Positions 24,416-38,294 of a stretch of 64,000 nt of DNA are shown in pieces. Within the stretch, counting starts at the first letter, position 1. Every line of letters begins with the position of its first letter. Where the stretch lies: contig CM027382.1 in the NCBI GenBank assembly GCA_015680905.1, forward strand, positions 17,457,501 through 17,521,500, given 5' to 3'. A program made the position numbers and the translations under genes. The notes beneath the pieces were generated by a model. That model was not told the DNA's origin, did not search any database, and worked only from the letters and a program-made list of their open reading frames with translations. The stretch comes from Coptis chinensis (lineage: Eukaryota; Streptophyta; Magnoliopsida; Ranunculales; Ranunculaceae).

Positions 24416-27400
24416 ATGGACAATTTCGTGAACACTCGCATGATGGGTTTGAATAGAAAGAACTACACCATTTGGAAAGCCAAGATGAAAGACTTATTTT
24501 ATTGCAAGGACTTGGCACAACCCATTGAGAATGGAGGAGAAAGACCAGAAACAGTTATTGCGGCTGAGTGGAGCAAGCTTGACAGAAAAGCAATTGGGTA
24601 CATTCAACAGTGGATTTACGACAGTGTCTTTCACCATGTATCCCAATAGACAACAGCTTTAGGCTTATGAAAGAAACTCGAAGACCTTTATAAGAGGAAG
24701 TCGGGCAGAAACAAAGTACTAGTCGTTAAGAAGTTTGCCAACACGAAGTATCAAGAAGGTTCTTCAATGTCTGAGCATCTTAACGAAGTACAGAATACCA
24801 TCAATCAAATGCATTTGATGAAGATTAATTTGGGAGACAAAGTTGAGGCTTTATTTCTATTAGGCTCTTTACCCGAAAGTTGGCAGACGTTAGCAGTCTA
24901 TCTACATGGAACAACCAAAGATGGAATCGTTACCATGGAGATGGCTACCGCATCTTTGTTGAATGAGGATACTAAAAGGAGTTCAAAAGGCAGCTCCTCT
25001 CACTCAGAGATCCTTATCACAGAGAAACGGGGGAGAGGTAGAAACAGGAAACCATCTCGTTCTAGAGGTGATGACAAAAGTAAATCTAGGGGTAAAGCTA
25101 GAACTCCTAAGGCAGATAGGCAATGTTACTATTGTGCCACCAAGGGTCACTTCAGATATGAGTTCAGAACACTGAAGAGGGATGAAAAGAATAACTGTGT
25201 ACATGAAGACATGGTGCAGAGGAACGAAAACACAGACAGAGATATTACCGCACTAGTCGACGACCTAGTGAGAATTGTGTTAGATTGTGGTGTGTGCTGT
25301 CTTAGTACCTCATGCCAGGATACAGAGTGGGTGATAGATATAGGAGCATCCTATCATGTCACACTGCACAGGGAATTCTTTACTACCTACAGCTGTGGTG
25401 AATATGGTGAAGTGAAGATGGGTAATAGTGGTGTCTCGAAGATTATAGGCATTGGTGATGTTTATGTAGAAACCAATGTCTTGACACTCAAGGATGTAAG
25501 ACATGTCCCTGACATGCGACTAAGCCTAATTTCGGCTGGGAAGTTAGATGACGATGGCTTTGTAAACTCGTTTGGTAACGGGGTATGGAAACTGAGCAGA
25601 GGTTCCATTGTAGCATCCAAAGGGAAGAAAACTTGCTCTCTTTACAAAACCACAAGCTAGTTTGTGTAAAGTAGAAGTGAATGCGGCAGAAGAAGAAGCT
25701 TCCTCCGAACTGTGGCACAAGAGACTGTGTCATATGGGCGTAAAAGGGATGGAAGTTCTTGCTAAGCAAAAGGCCTTACCAAACTTCAAAGGTACACATT
25801 TAAATACATGTACTCACTGTTTGGTAAGAAAGCAACACAGGGTGTCTTTCCAAAGATTCCCGTCTCACAGAAAGGACAATGTCCTTGAACTAGTGCACAT
25901 AGACTTATGTGGTCCTATAAAAGTGAAGTCCCATGGGGGAGTTTTATACTTCGTGACCTTCATTGATGATGCGTCAAGAAAGGTATGGGCATATAGTCTA
26001 AAGACCAAGGATGAAGTACTTGGCGTGTTTGAGAAATTCCATAGCATAGTGGAAAGAAAGACAGGGAAGTTGTTGAAGTGTATTCACTCAGATAATAGGG
26101 GTGAGTACATTGGGCCATTTGAAGAGTATTGCCAGAGTCATGGGATTCGTCATGAGCAGACCGTTCCCAAGACACCGTAACAGAATGGAATAGCATAGAG
26201 AATGAACCATACCATTGTAGAGAGAATGAGGTGCATGCTATCTCACTCTAAGCTACCTAGAACCTACTGGGTAGAAGCAATACGTACAGCTGTGTATGTG
26301 ATCAACCTATCACCATCAAAGCCTCTGAATAGTAACTATCCAGAGAGAGTATGGTCAGGCAGAGATGTTGATTATGGATACTTGAGGGTATTTGGGACAT
26401 TTGTGCATATTTCGAATGATGAGAGATCCAAGCTTGATGACAAAGCCAAGCAGTGCATTTTTCTGGGTTATAGAGATGAAAAGTTTGGTTGCAAACTCTA
26501 TGATCTGATAAACAAGAATGTAATCTGAAGAGAGATGTTGTGTTCTTAGAAGACCAAACTATAGCAAACTTTGAGGAGGGTGATAAGCTATATATAGGCT
26601 TTCACTAATGATCTAGTTGATTTAATTCAGAACTAGAAGTTCCTACTGTGGATCATCGTGCAGAAGGCATTAAGAATGTAGAGAACCATGAGTTTGAAGC
26701 TCATGATGAGAATCCTATTGCTCATGATGGGATAGAACCTATTGGTATAGAAGATGCAGATGAAGTGCATGAACCACCACCAGAGCAAGCAGAAGTGCAT
26801 CCTCCTGAGGCACCAGCAGATGGGGCAAAGAGGTCAGATAGAGAGAGACTAGCTTCAACCAGGTATCCACAACATACGTACGTTTTACTATCGGATGGTG
26901 GAGAACATATATACTATCAAGAGGCACTTGAAGGTACAAACAAAGGGAAGTGGTTGAAGGTCATGCATGACGAGATAAATTCTTTGCATAAGAATCACAC
27001 TTATGAGTTAGTTGAGAAACCGACAGGAAGAAAAGTTCTCAAGAATAAGTAGATTTACAAAGTCAAGCATGAGGAGAACAATCCACACCAAGGCACAAAG
27101 CTCGCCTTGTTGTGAAGGGATTTGGTCAAAGGAAAGGTATTGACTTTGATTAGATTTTCTCTCCTGTAGTAAAGATGACTTCTATTCGGGTGGTATTGGG
27201 TATGACCGCAAGTATGAACCTAGAGGTTGAGAAGCTAGATGTTAAGACAACTTTTCTTCATGGAGACCTTAAAGAAGATGTCTACATGGACCAACCAGAG
27301 GGGTTTGAGGTCAAAAGCAAAGAGCATCTAGTATGCAAGCTGATAAAGAGCTTGTATGGGTTGAAGCAAGCACCAAGACAGTGGTACATAAAGTTTGATT

Positions 27401-27855
27401 CCTTTATGGCGAAGCAAGGATACAAGAAGTCTGCTTCCGATCATTGTGTGTTTGTTCAGAGATTTCCAGATGGAGATTTCATAGTGCTCTAGTTGTATGT
27501 GGATGATATGTTGATAGTTGGCCCAAACATTAACAAGATATCCAAGCTAAAGAAAGACTTGAGTAAGTCCTTTGAGATGAAGGATTTAGGTCAAGCAAAG
27601 CAGATACTTGGAATGCGGATCACTCATGACAGAAAGAATGGGAAATTGTGGCTTTCTCAAGAGAGCTATATTGAGAAGGTGTTGAAGAGATTCAACATGG
27701 ATCATGCGAAGCCAGTCAGTTGTCCGCTTGGTGGCCAGTTTCGTATGACCAAAGAGATGTGTCCAAAGGGTGAGCATGAGCAGAGTCAGATGGAAAAGAT
27801 TCCTTATGTATCTGTAGTAGGCAGCTTGATGTATTCAATGTTGTGTAAAGCATAA
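24416..27855 (+). pseudogene. Copia-3 gag and pol remnants
   Basis: The gag starts ATGGACAATTTCG at 24416 (LNRKNYTIWKAKMKDLF). A zinc knuckle CYYCATKGHF lies near 25124 and a protease site WVIDIGASYHV near 25329. Pre-integrase LWHKRLCHMGVKGMEVLAKQ is near 25710 and an integrase core spans about 25880-26520. RT runs about 26940-27700 (FLHGDLKEDVYM, LYGLKQAPRQW, YVDDMLIVGPN). The order is Ty1/copia. It is heavily broken. Confidence 0.9.
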
Positions 27856-28162
27856 ACAGTTTGTAGTTCTATGTGATAGTCATAGCGCCATCCATTTGAG
27901 CAAGAATTCGAGTTTTCATTCTAGATCCAAGCACATACACATGCGTTATCATTGGATTAGAGAAGTACTCGCAGACAAGCATTTGTGTATCGAGAAGATT
28001 CATACCGATAAGAACAGGTCAGATATGATGACCAAAGTATTACCGAAAGATAAGTTTGATGTTTGTTGTTTGCTGTGCTACCGCCGAAATGGTAGCAGAC
28101 TCCTCTTGTTGATTTGGAAATTGCATGGAGGTATCCCCCCTCACTGTTCGGGAAGAGGAGAT

Positions 28163-28869
28163 TGTTGGAGTTATCCCTCACATGAGGAGAAAAGGAATTC
28201 CGCTTACTTGCAGAAGCCTGAGCGCGACCCACGTTCAGAATAGGCTTGCCCAAGGCACGACCCGCGCTCATGCCTTGGCCTTGTCCAAGGCGTGATCCGT
28301 GCTCATGTCTTGGTCGACCTCCAGTACCTTTAGCGCGACCCTGCGCTCGACTTGGCCTTGCCCAAGGCGCGACCCGTGCTCATGCCTATTTTTCAGGAGA
28401 ATTCTATTTTTTGTGGACCATGAGTTTGCAATAAAGGTTGATGTTTTTGGCAAAACCTAACTAAGTCAAAAGACACGAAAATACACAGCACAAGAGAGAG
28501 AAACCCAATCTTGAAAGCAATCAAGATTAAGAGATAACTTTTATAGAGATACAAGCCTATAAAGAGAGAGGAGTGATCTAGTAAGGTGAGAGATTGCAAA
28601 GAGTGATTGTAATCTTTCTTCCCACTTTATAAAAGGATTAGCTCTTATAGAAGTAGGCAACATTAGCCGAACCACGGTATATCTTTGTGTTGTGGTTTGC
28701 TTTTACTGCTTTATATTATTATCTGTTATTAATAGTTGTTTAGTGAGTTGGGTATGTTAATTAGTTGGTTGTAGGGAATATTGAGATTGTTGTCTGGAGT
28801 TGAATTGTGTTCAAATACAAGTTATCTATGTAGTGGGAAATCGATTGGTATCGATGTTTAACCCCAACA
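28163..28869 (+). repeat. 3' LTR of Copia-3
   Basis: Starts TGTTGGAGTT after a purine run (GGGAAGAGGAGAT) and ends CCCCAACA, giving perfect TGTTGG/CCAACA ends. 707 bp. Confidence 0.93.
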
Positions 28870-31750
28870 CATATAACACCCCGTTTAATTTTATATATTT
28901 TCCTAGTACAATAATGATAATAATAATAATAATAGTAGATAAAATAAAAAAGGATAAAAATTAGTGGAGATAGGAAAGGTAAAGAGATAAACCTTCATCC
29001 CCTGTTTTCGGAGGGTTTTAAAAAAAAAACGTACAAAAGAAAAATAGGAAAGCACAAAAAAAAGACGGAAAGGAGAGTAACACGAATGAGTGGTTGCTAT
29101 CTGAGAGTGTTTGAGAGTAAAAAGAAAAAGTTTTGAACAAGGAAGATCGACTATCTTATTCGCGCGATAGTCGACTTCCGTTTTTCGGATTCTTTCGCTT
29201 TCGAAAATCTAGCGGTTCAGTTAACAAACAGTAAATAGTCTGAACATGTTCTTTTAAATTTTATTTGATTGCTAATCATATGATTCTATTAGTTATTTAG
29301 TTATTTTATATATTGAAACCTTGTGATGAAAATATTGATTTGATAAAAAAGATTTAATTGTCATTCATGCGAACTCAAGCCTCACTTTGGGTAGGCATAG
29401 ATATGGTTCCTCACTTTGGCTCAGCTCACTTTGGTTATGCATAGATAGTAATGTTCTCTGTAGTCAATGGTGACCGACATATATATATAATTTTTTTGAT
29501 GAAGTACTACATCTAAATAAAAGTTTGGAAATAACTTCTGACGCCAATCTTTTTTTTCCTGATTGTTATGCTGTGATGAGTATGTTGAATTAGTAGATGC
29601 TAAAACCAATGTTTTAAATTTGACTTAAGCTAAGTTGGTTATGTCAGCGAATAGATTTTATATTACAAGGGTTTGGTTTTAGCTCCTAATGGTTTGTAGG
29701 ACTTTGTTTGGTGGTTGGAAGTGTTTTGTGCTATTGACATGCTCTATAGGGGTTTCATGGGTTGTCGGAGGATGATGAATAGATGTTGGTTGGTTTGTTT
29801 GAAAACTGTTGAATGGTCGTTGATGGAGTCGAACTCGATTTTGGGTAAGTGAGAGGAATCGAGTTTTGATTGTATCAAAAGATTGGGGTTTTCATGAGGG
29901 TTAAAACCGAACAGTTTGTAGTGGTGGCGAGTGGAGGTTTGTGGTGGCTGATTCGGTGGTGGAGGGATCTATTTGAGGAAGAAGAAAGAGAATGCGATCC
30001 GGTGGTCCCTGTTTGGGGTTAAGTTTATTAGATATGTTGGTTAGATGGGCTTGGGCCGGTTTTCATTTTATGTGGGCTGGTCCTTATGTTTCCAAGTGGG
30101 TCGAGTTAAAAAAATAGGTATGTTTTAGACTTTTAGGCTTGGGCCTTTGCTCTGGTTTTTTTTTTGGTTAGTTGGGTTAGGACCATGGGGTGAACTGTTT
30201 AAAGCATGGGTTTGGATTAGGACCTGTTTGGATGACCTCCAGTTTAGGACTGTTGACTGTTGGGTTTGACCCGTTGACTGTCGACCTTTGACTTGTTGAC
30301 CAAGTTTGACTTTTAATTATTGGCTAGGATTAGGTTTTCTAGGATGGTCTAGGGCTATTCGGGTGCTTGGCTTTAGGCTAAGATTATAATTTTATATAAG
30401 TGTGTACGTGTATTAATTATTATGTGAAATTATATTCTTACTATAATTCTTTTATGATATACGACGCTATGACACTTAGGCATTGTGATTATTAATAACG
30501 CGTGAACAATGAAATACGAACAAGATACTTCCTTTTACGCTGAAAGAATTTATACAATACAATTCAATAATATTTTCAATGCAATGACCACACCTTTTAG
30601 AACTCTCGACACCTCAAGATTTGGAAATGAGATATTATGACTGGTGATGTCATGTGATAGGTGGGCATTTATTGAATGTGCTATAAATTGCTCAATAGTG
30701 TTATAAAAAGGTATTCATTGAATATGACATGAATGACCCGGGTATTCATTGAATGTGCCATAAATGACCCGTTAGTGATATGATGGGTATTCTTTGAATA
30801 TGGCGGGAATGACCTAAGATATTCATTGAATGTGTTATGAATGACCTAAGATTTTATGCCTAAAGAGACTGTGAATTTTGTATATGGAAAACCCAGAGAT
30901 GGCTGTGATATAGTGGTACTCGGTGGGAGAGATGCACACAGGATGTGTGATTTGGCAAATGTGTAGAGTGCAAATTGTGGAGTAAGTACTAAAGGGTGGG
31001 TGAATAAAAATTAATCGGTTTAATTAATAAGAGAAATTGATTTGGTTATGTGGGTGCGTACTTGAACTTGTGTTTGAATACATATAGATTAGTTAAATAT
31101 GTATATTAAGAGTTTCTAACTTTCATTTGCAGGAGGGTAGGACTTACTAATATTTTGTGGAGGGACTTTGTCCTACCCTTATACAAAAGCGGTTATCGGT
31201 AAAATTTAATTCAATTACTGAGTTATTAAATTGAGTTATTATAATGGAAATCTTGCTTGGAAAGAAACTATGTCGGTTGAAAAGACGGAACAACATGTCT
31301 TCCAAGTTGAGAATGGTTAAGTAGGAGTACATTTAAAGTGTTGATTTTGACAATTAAAGATTTGAAATGTCTATATGTTGTTAATTTACTCATACTAGCA
31401 AATTTCATTTTGCTGACCCATATTTGCTTTGTTTTGGCAACGTGGGTGTGTTCTTGAGAACATATGTGGAAGACAGTGGAACCACGGCGTTTGATTTGGA
31501 TTCTTTCCTGTAGCAGTCCGTTAGTTTCTTTTATTAGGTCTGATTCTTTTTGAAAGTATGTAATAATGTAGTTTATATATTCAGTATGATATGAGAATAT
31601 GGTATTGAGGACTTATTATTAATTCTTAGGGTTTTGTTTGATGATTTTTGAACGGAAGATAGCCTATTAATAAAGTGATGGCGGATAAATATTTGAGATT
31701 ATTTATTTTAAATTGATTTTTTTATGATATGGGTTTTAGTGTTTATATTG
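28870..31750 (+). other. Non-coding stretch, possibly an old gypsy-type LTR
   Basis: Before Copia-3 inserted, the site read ACATATAACACCCCG. TGTAACACCCCG is a common start of Ty3/gypsy LTRs, and GTGTTTATATTGTATCC near 31750 faintly resembles an LTR end with primer site. No coding domain is seen. It has an (ATA)n stretch near 28910 and the diverged tandem repeat at 30661-30856. It might equally be ordinary intergenic DNA. Confidence 0.25.
30661..30856 (+). repeat. Diverged ~30-40-bp tandem repeat
   Basis: Five to six imperfect units based on GGTATTCATTGAATGTGCC followed by ATAAATGACC. Units vary in length and sequence, so the array is old. Confidence 0.75.
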
Positions 31751-33734
31751 TATCCACCCCATCATAGTTTGGGTTTTAGACAATTGAACATAGTGATGTT
31801 TGAGATATTTATATTTTAAATGTTCCCTTTGTAATTGTCTAGAAATTCGAGTTGTGATAATACATGTATTATCTGATCCTTTCAAGAGATTTGATTGACT
31901 TCATCTAATTTTGATATTCTTCTCCCTAGGGTGCTTTTCCATTTTAGTGACATCTTAATGGGTACTCCATCTTAGTTAGTCCTAACTTTATTACTAAATG
32001 AAGGAATTTATAAATGGATTACACAGAATTGGTATGAAAGCGTGATTAAGATTCATTCATTTTTGCTTAGAAAGAGGAAATGTTTTTGAGATTTGGCGAG
32101 GTATGACGAAATGATTTTGTTTGTAATGTGCTAATCCAACTCTTAACATTTTTTAATATATGAATCAAGTGTTAGCTGAGGCCTGAGAGTGGTGGCAATG
32201 GAGGCATGCAAAGTTTCATGAACTTGGGTCTTGTTCATTATAATATATAAGCTTCTTTTTATCACTTCGAGTTATGCCTTCCCCGTACCATAATCCACAG
32301 TTCACATCCAGCATAGAGAAATCAATGCTCCGTTATGCCAGTTCAGCCAAACTATCAAAGCATGGACCTTATTCTCCGTTATGCCAGATTATCCGTTGCC
32401 TTTCACCTGCATTTTAAAACCTTTTTACAATCAGTAACCAACGAACAAGTGTAAAAACTGGTTTTGCAACAAAAGTTCTACATTAATAAAGTAATGTACG
32501 GTAGAATTCTGTGCTATCAAAGATATGTTTTGGTATAGGGTAGGTCAAAGAGTTGGACTGGGGGAGTGAACAATTGATTGATTCTTATTTACCAAAAAAA
32601 AAAAGAGTGATCGTTTGTCTTATTCATGAGTTTGTATAATTCCATGACCTATTTAAGCGACCTTTTGCAGGACCACAATTAATCAAGCCCCTCATTGACT
32701 AAACGAGTCCCAGTACCAGTGCCACGTTCCAGAAATGTACTGTGGTGCCTTTTTAACACCTTCCTGAGCGAATTTGCCATTGATCGAGTCATAGGCACAT
32801 AGCAGTATATGTTTTCCTTGATCAATTAAATCGTAAAATTTTTGCTGCCAGTTAGTGACATTGGCATATCACTTCGTTGCACAAGTGCATCTAGCTTGAA
32901 GAGTTGCTTCTGCTTCTCTTATCATAAATACCTTGGGTCCACGCTCCACGGATGCGATTGCACTATTGCAGGTACTGTGATTCATTTCAATCGTGAGTTC
33001 ATGAGTATGTCAGGAACTCAAGATACAATGCATATATGCCTATATGGTCACATGAAAGTGATGAAACAAGCTTTTACCATTGAGTGTTCAATTTTTTAAT
33101 CTCAATTCAGGTATATGATACTAATGGAATCACTTATTGGAGTTTACCATAGAGAGGGATATCGAAGACTGGTGTTTGAGATGCTGCACTTGTTTGACAT
33201 GTGGCAGCTGTTGCTTTGTTGACGAGGCCTTGGATCCCCAACTGGGAAACCTTTCTTCACGTGTCAGGACACCTAGCTTACTTGTGTTTCTCTTGTCCTT
33301 CAGTCAAATCAATTTTGTTCCCTTCTTTTCAGCATTTTCTATTCATTTATTTTTATTATAGTTTATCTTTTTGTTGCCTGAATCACACTCTTGTTATAAT
33401 ATCTATTATTTTATTTTCCTTGGACTAAATTTTTATATTTTATAAAATGAATCTTAATTTATGTGGGTTCTATGGAATTGATTTTTCATTTAAAACTCAT
33501 AGCAATAAGCAAAATGTTCATGCAATTGTTGCAAACATTCACTTTGAAGGATATTTTGCTATTAAACCTGCAATAGTAGTAGCTAGCTTTGTGGCAATGC
33601 ATTTTTTTTTTCTTCTAATAATACAAAAGGTAGTCTCCAAACAGTGGGGAAAATGAATTACACAGCTTTCACAAAGTGTTAAAATTTAAGACTGGTTGAT
33701 TTTGTGTAAATTATAATTTGTTTGGACTTAAGAG

Positions 33735-33920
33735 CATACCAGTGTACCACAAATGTTAACTGAGTTGGTCAAGTACCCACAGTTCCAGGGGGTCTCAAGC
33801 TGGACTCTCCTTTGTTGATCTTGGTTCCTTTGTTGCTCCTAGCTAGCCGTTGGATTATAGGCTGGTTCAACACCCGAATTCGTGTCCCCACTTAGTGTTG
33901 AGATCGATCCAGTTAGAGAT
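33735..33920 (+). mobile_element. Possible tRNA-derived SINE
   Basis: TTAACTGAGTTGGTCAAGTA resembles a degenerate pol III A box. GGGGGTCTCAAGCTGGACTC, about 45 bases on, resembles a B box, followed by CTCCTTTGTTGATCTTGG as in some eudicot SINEs. Tail and target duplication are not clear. Confidence 0.35.
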
Positions 33921-34443
33921 TAAGCAATGGTGTACACCAGTAGTGAAATGAATAGATTTTTTTGGGGGGATCCAATAAGTTGACTAAGTGAAATTACCAA
34001 AAATCAGATGTTGATAGTTATGCATTTTATAAAATCATCCATAGTTTTTATCATTCTTATTTGTATATGAGCACTAGTAAGTGTTTACAAATTACAACTA
34101 AAGAAGAAAAAATGTGTAACAATGACTCCACAAAATTTTTAGATTAAGTCATGTGTCGGCCATTTTATTTTTTCCTTCAACCAAACGTGGATGAGTATGG
34201 TATCCTTGAGTCCCTGGGCTACCTTTTGAAAATTATACGCTAGTTGTCAGACTGTCAGCTTGCTAAACACAGACCCTCGCCTATTTTCCTTAAATAGTGA
34301 AGAGTCTTTGAAGTCAGTCAGTTGATGAAATCAAGACAATTTATTAAGGAATTTGACCGTTTTCATAAATTGGAATTTTTTCTTAATTTTCCATACTACC
34401 AGTTGTAGTTAAGTTTTTTTGTTACAACTGTTATTTCAATGAT

Positions 34444-34462
34444 AAGAGAGAGAGAGAGAGAG
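34444..34462 (+). repeat. GA dinucleotide microsatellite
   Basis: An uninterrupted run of about nine GA units in the upstream region of the GH28 gene. Confidence 0.9.
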
Positions 34463-35135
34463 ATTTGACGGATTTTCCAACTTAATCTGTTAAGATCGTG
34501 TGTACTACTACTACTAGGAGTCTAGGACACATGAGATTCCATGCAACTCCTGGTTATACAAGATTTTAACAACCAATCTTTAGTTGGTAACTTGTAAGTA
34601 GGAAGTAGTAGAGTCCAGAAACAGCAACCCTCCTCAAATATTAAAATCCCCCACACAAGTTCTGCAACTCAAAGTCTGTTTCTTTCATTGATTCCGTCGA
34701 AGTTTTATGGCCTAGACACGAAAACTCAATTTGGGTATCTTTTCATATTGATCAGAGAGTGAGTAAATGTTTTGTTAGTTTTTTTGCTTGGTGAGAGAAG
34801 GTACACACGAGGGACCTGATTTGGGCCACAAGTGTTTGCTTTTTGGCGGGCATGAATTGTCACTTTCAATGATTTGTTTTTGGGTGGTGCCTCTCATAGA
34901 AAAAAAACATCCCCCATCTCTACTAATCACACTCAAGAAGACTCACTCTTGTTGTTTGCTGTGGTGATCACATTCATTCATTCAAGGGTGTCTGTTTATG
35001 TCCTTGGGATAGCTTTTATTACTAGACATCAGTACATCACCATAATATAGATAGAAGAGTAGGTAAGTAGGTGGTGAGAGTTTTTGTTTCAGGTCTTCTT
35101 CTGCTTAAGGGGAGAATAATAGATCTCAGTCATAT

Positions 35136-38100
35136 ATGAAGAGATCTGTAGCTGTAAGTATTCTAATTTACTCTACTGTTTTCTGTCTTTTCATTAAGTC
35201 AAGATTGGATCTAGGCCCAAATTTAGTTTCATAACAACATGATATAAGATGGGAGTAGGTATACTTGAAGAACTCAATAAGTGCTGCAAGACATAATGTT
35301 GGGATCTATAATGCAGGAAAAAATTGTTTCACTTTTTCTTTATGGATATTGGTGGAGGACTGGGTTTTGTGATATAGTTTATTGAGCTACTTCCTTTTTT
35401 CATTTTCGTTCTTCTTTATTTATTCTTGTTTGACAAAATGTAGTTCCTATGACCAGCCTTTTCTCTTGATCCATGAGTTCTCTGGCTTGGAATCATGTGA
35501 AAACTGCAAAACCAACTATCACTTTCTTTTTAGTTGGCATCTAAATTTTAGACATCTGGTCTGCTAATGACTTTTGATTGACCAAAGACAAACTGTTCCT
35601 TTCATGTTAGAATGTGCTGTGATAGCCAAATGCCAGTTAATTCACTACAGAGGTTGAGCTTAATTGACAAAACTTAGAATGTGGTACTAACTTGAACTAA
35701 AATTCTTGCAGCTGCTGGAAGTGCTACTGTTGCTCACATTCATCAGCAAAGCTTCATGGGCGGTTGGAGGCAGCTCACCCTGCAAACTGATAAGTCCGCT
35801 GGAAGTACGACCACACAGTGTTTCCATCACTGAATTTGGGGCTGTTGGAGATGGGGCTACTTTAAATACAAAAGCATTTCAGAATGCCATCTTCTATCTT
35901 CAGTCATTTGCCGACAAGGGTGGGGCCCAGCTTTTTGTTCCAGCAGGTCGATGGTTAACGGGAAGCTTTGAACTCATTAGCCATCTAACTTTGTTGTTAG
36001 ATAAGAAAGCTGTAATTCTAGGATCAGAGGTGAGCTTTTACTTTCTTATTTGAATCGCCAAAATTGAATTGCCTAGGTATGCTTTGTGTGGAAATGTATC
36101 TGTTTGGTTGATACACATAACTGTTACTTTTATTTGCACTATATATGTGCTTGTAGACATGGATACTAATCCTTTTTCAGAGAATCACTAGACTCTTTGC
36201 AGTCATGAGGTCTTCCACCAATTAAGACTAACATTGACTACTCTGCTATGTTTCAGAACTCAAGTCACTGGCCAGTAGATGATCCTCTGCCCTCTTACGG
36301 ACGTGGGAGGGAGCTTCCTGGTGGAAGGCATCGGAGCCTCATTCATGGCCACAACCTGACAGATGTTATAATAACAGGTTAGTGACATGGATTTGGAGCT
36401 AGCCCCTCCGAGCTCTGGCGTTGTCCATAGTACTTCTTTTTGACATTGTGTGTTTTGCGGGAAGGTGATAATGGGACAATTGATGGGCAAGGGAGTGTGT
36501 GGTGGAACTGGTTCAGGAATCAAAGCCTGAATTATACTCGCCCTCATCTGGTTGAGATGCGGAACTCAACTGGTGTTGTCATCTCAAACTTGACTTTCTT
36601 GAACTCGCCATTTTGGACCATCCACCCTGTATATTGCAGGTTTGTGTCTTCCATTTCTCGTACTTGTTTATACTCATTTTGGTTTCTCTTTTTCGTTTAT
36701 CTACATTTTCAAAACAGTGCATGAATGGAAACTTTTAAGTATTGTGAGGAATTATGAGATCTGTTTTTTGCTGGATAAACAGCCGAGTTCTTGTCCAGAA
36801 CGTCACAATCCTAGCACCTCTTGATTCACCAAATACAGATGGGATAGATCCAGGTGAGCATCGCAACAGGTCTGGCAACTTTTCTTTCTCTTTAGTTTAC
36901 AATGTCATAATTCAACTGATTCAGTATTACGATGTTGTGCTGTTGGCAATAGTCCTTTTGCTGCAAAACGAATTTAGGAACTCTAAAAAGTCGCTTAAAT
37001 ATCAGAAACCAGTAAACACCTGGAAAATCAACTCTAGAAGAATATGGTTAGGATTCCGAACTACTTGGGAGACCCTCAAAGTACATGTCTATCTAAAATA
37101 AAACATCTTTACTGTCTACTAATTCATTGCTCTATGCAGTGAAATTACACACTGGTGCTCAATAGTGATTTGTTTCAGACTTTGCAGTTCTTAAATCATT
37201 TTCAATTTGAAGTTTGAACCTCATAATTTATCATAAATACAAAATTTTGCATTAGCGTGGATGGTGTTGATTTCGAACGTGTCAGTTGAAGGGGGTGAAG
37301 TGTGTTTGTACTTCGTAGTGATAAACAAGAGTGGTTCCCAAGAGATGTGCTATTGCTTCATTTTCAAATTTCATGCATGTAAGCTGATCTACTCCAAATC
37401 TGTCTAAAATCCAATAATAACAATGTTTTCCTCCAGTTTTCAATTTGCACAACGACAGTGTACTTTCTTTACAAACATATAAATTGACCCGGGAATGTAC
37501 CATGCATCTAAGATCACTTTAGAATTTTGCTTAGAAGATGCTTCGTAGTGATATCTTTTCCAAACTTCCTGGAGTTTAACCATGTAGTTTACATGCTTCC
37601 AGATTCTTCTGATGATGTTTGCATTGAAGACTGTTATATAAGTACTGGAGATGATATAATCGCCATAAAAAGTGGGTGGGATGAGTATGGAATTTCATAT
37701 GCTAGGCCTAGTTCGAACATTACAATCCGCAGGGTTGCAGGAGTAGCGGGATTGGGTGCAGGACTTGCAATTGGGAGTGAGATGTCTGGTGGTGTATCAA
37801 TAGTTCATGCAGAGGACCTCCAGTTCTTCAATTCAAGCAATGGTATCAGAATAAAGACAGCTCCAGGGAGGGGGGGTTACATAAGAAACGTTTATATATC
37901 CAATGTGACCATGACTGATGTAAAGATTGCCATCAGAATTACTGGCCAGTATGGTGAGCACCCAGACGAATTTTATGACCCCAATGCTCTCCCCATAGTA
38001 GACATGATTACGATTAAAGATGTCGTGGGGACTAACATCGGCCGTGCTGGGCTGTTAGAGGGTATAGAAGGGGATAATTTCCTCAACATTTGCCTATCCA

Positions 38101-38294
38101 ACATTACATTGACGGTAACCAAAAAATCTCCTTGGAATTGTTCATTTATTCAAGGCTATTCTAGTTTAGTTTCTCCAAGGACTTGCGAGCTCCTCAGTGA
38201 GAGCATTTATCCCCGGCATTCTTCAGATTGTTACCTTCTATCCAGTCACTTGCAGAGCCCTGGCCGAAACATATCTGCTTGTGTACCAGGATGA
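35136..38294 (+). CDS. Glycoside hydrolase family 28 protein (probable polygalacturonase), six exons
   Basis: Exons 35136-35153, 35712-36029, 36257-36377, 36465-36639, 36783-36853 and 37603-38294. All introns are GT-AG, phases agree, and they give 464 residues. The start is the ATG before the first GTAAGT; residues 1 to about 24 (MKRSVALLEVLLLLTF...) form a signal peptide, so the protein is probably secreted to the wall. The GH28 beta-helix shows NTDGIDP (228-234), GDD (250-252) and RIKT (317-320), which includes the three catalytic Asp. The usual GHG motif is replaced by GSEMSGG (292-298), as in the plant clade annotated probable polygalacturonase. Expected role: hydrolysis of galacturonan or a related pectin. 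The exact substrate is unproven. Several N-x-S/T sites fit a secreted glycoprotein. No defect is seen. Confidence 0.93.

Larger units (their letters stand above)
23651..28869 (+). mobile_element. Copia-3, Ty1/copia LTR retrotransposon of a second family
   Basis: 5' LTR 23651-24308, primer site TGGTATCAGAGCC (iMet tRNA) from 24309, gag and pol 24416-27855, 3' LTR 28163-28869. The target duplication is CATAT on both sides (23646-23650 and 28870-28874), an exact match. Length is 5.2 kb. LTRs are similar with small length differences. It is broken, with many breaks in the coding part, so it is an old fossil. LTR sequence and gag differ clearly from Copia-1 and Copia-2. Confidence 0.95.
31751..35135. 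other. Intergenic region upstream of the GH28 gene
   Basis: No gene recognised. Open frames near 32842-33428 overlap in different frames and match nothing I know. Contents seen: a SINE-like piece (33735-33920), a GA microsatellite (34444-34462) and, close to the gene, the likely promoter and leader at about 34.9-35.13 kb. Confidence 0.5.

Noticed and set aside
32842-33428. Overlapping 74-85-codon plus frames upstream of the GH28 gene
   Set aside because: They overlap in different frames with no homology I know and no splice support.
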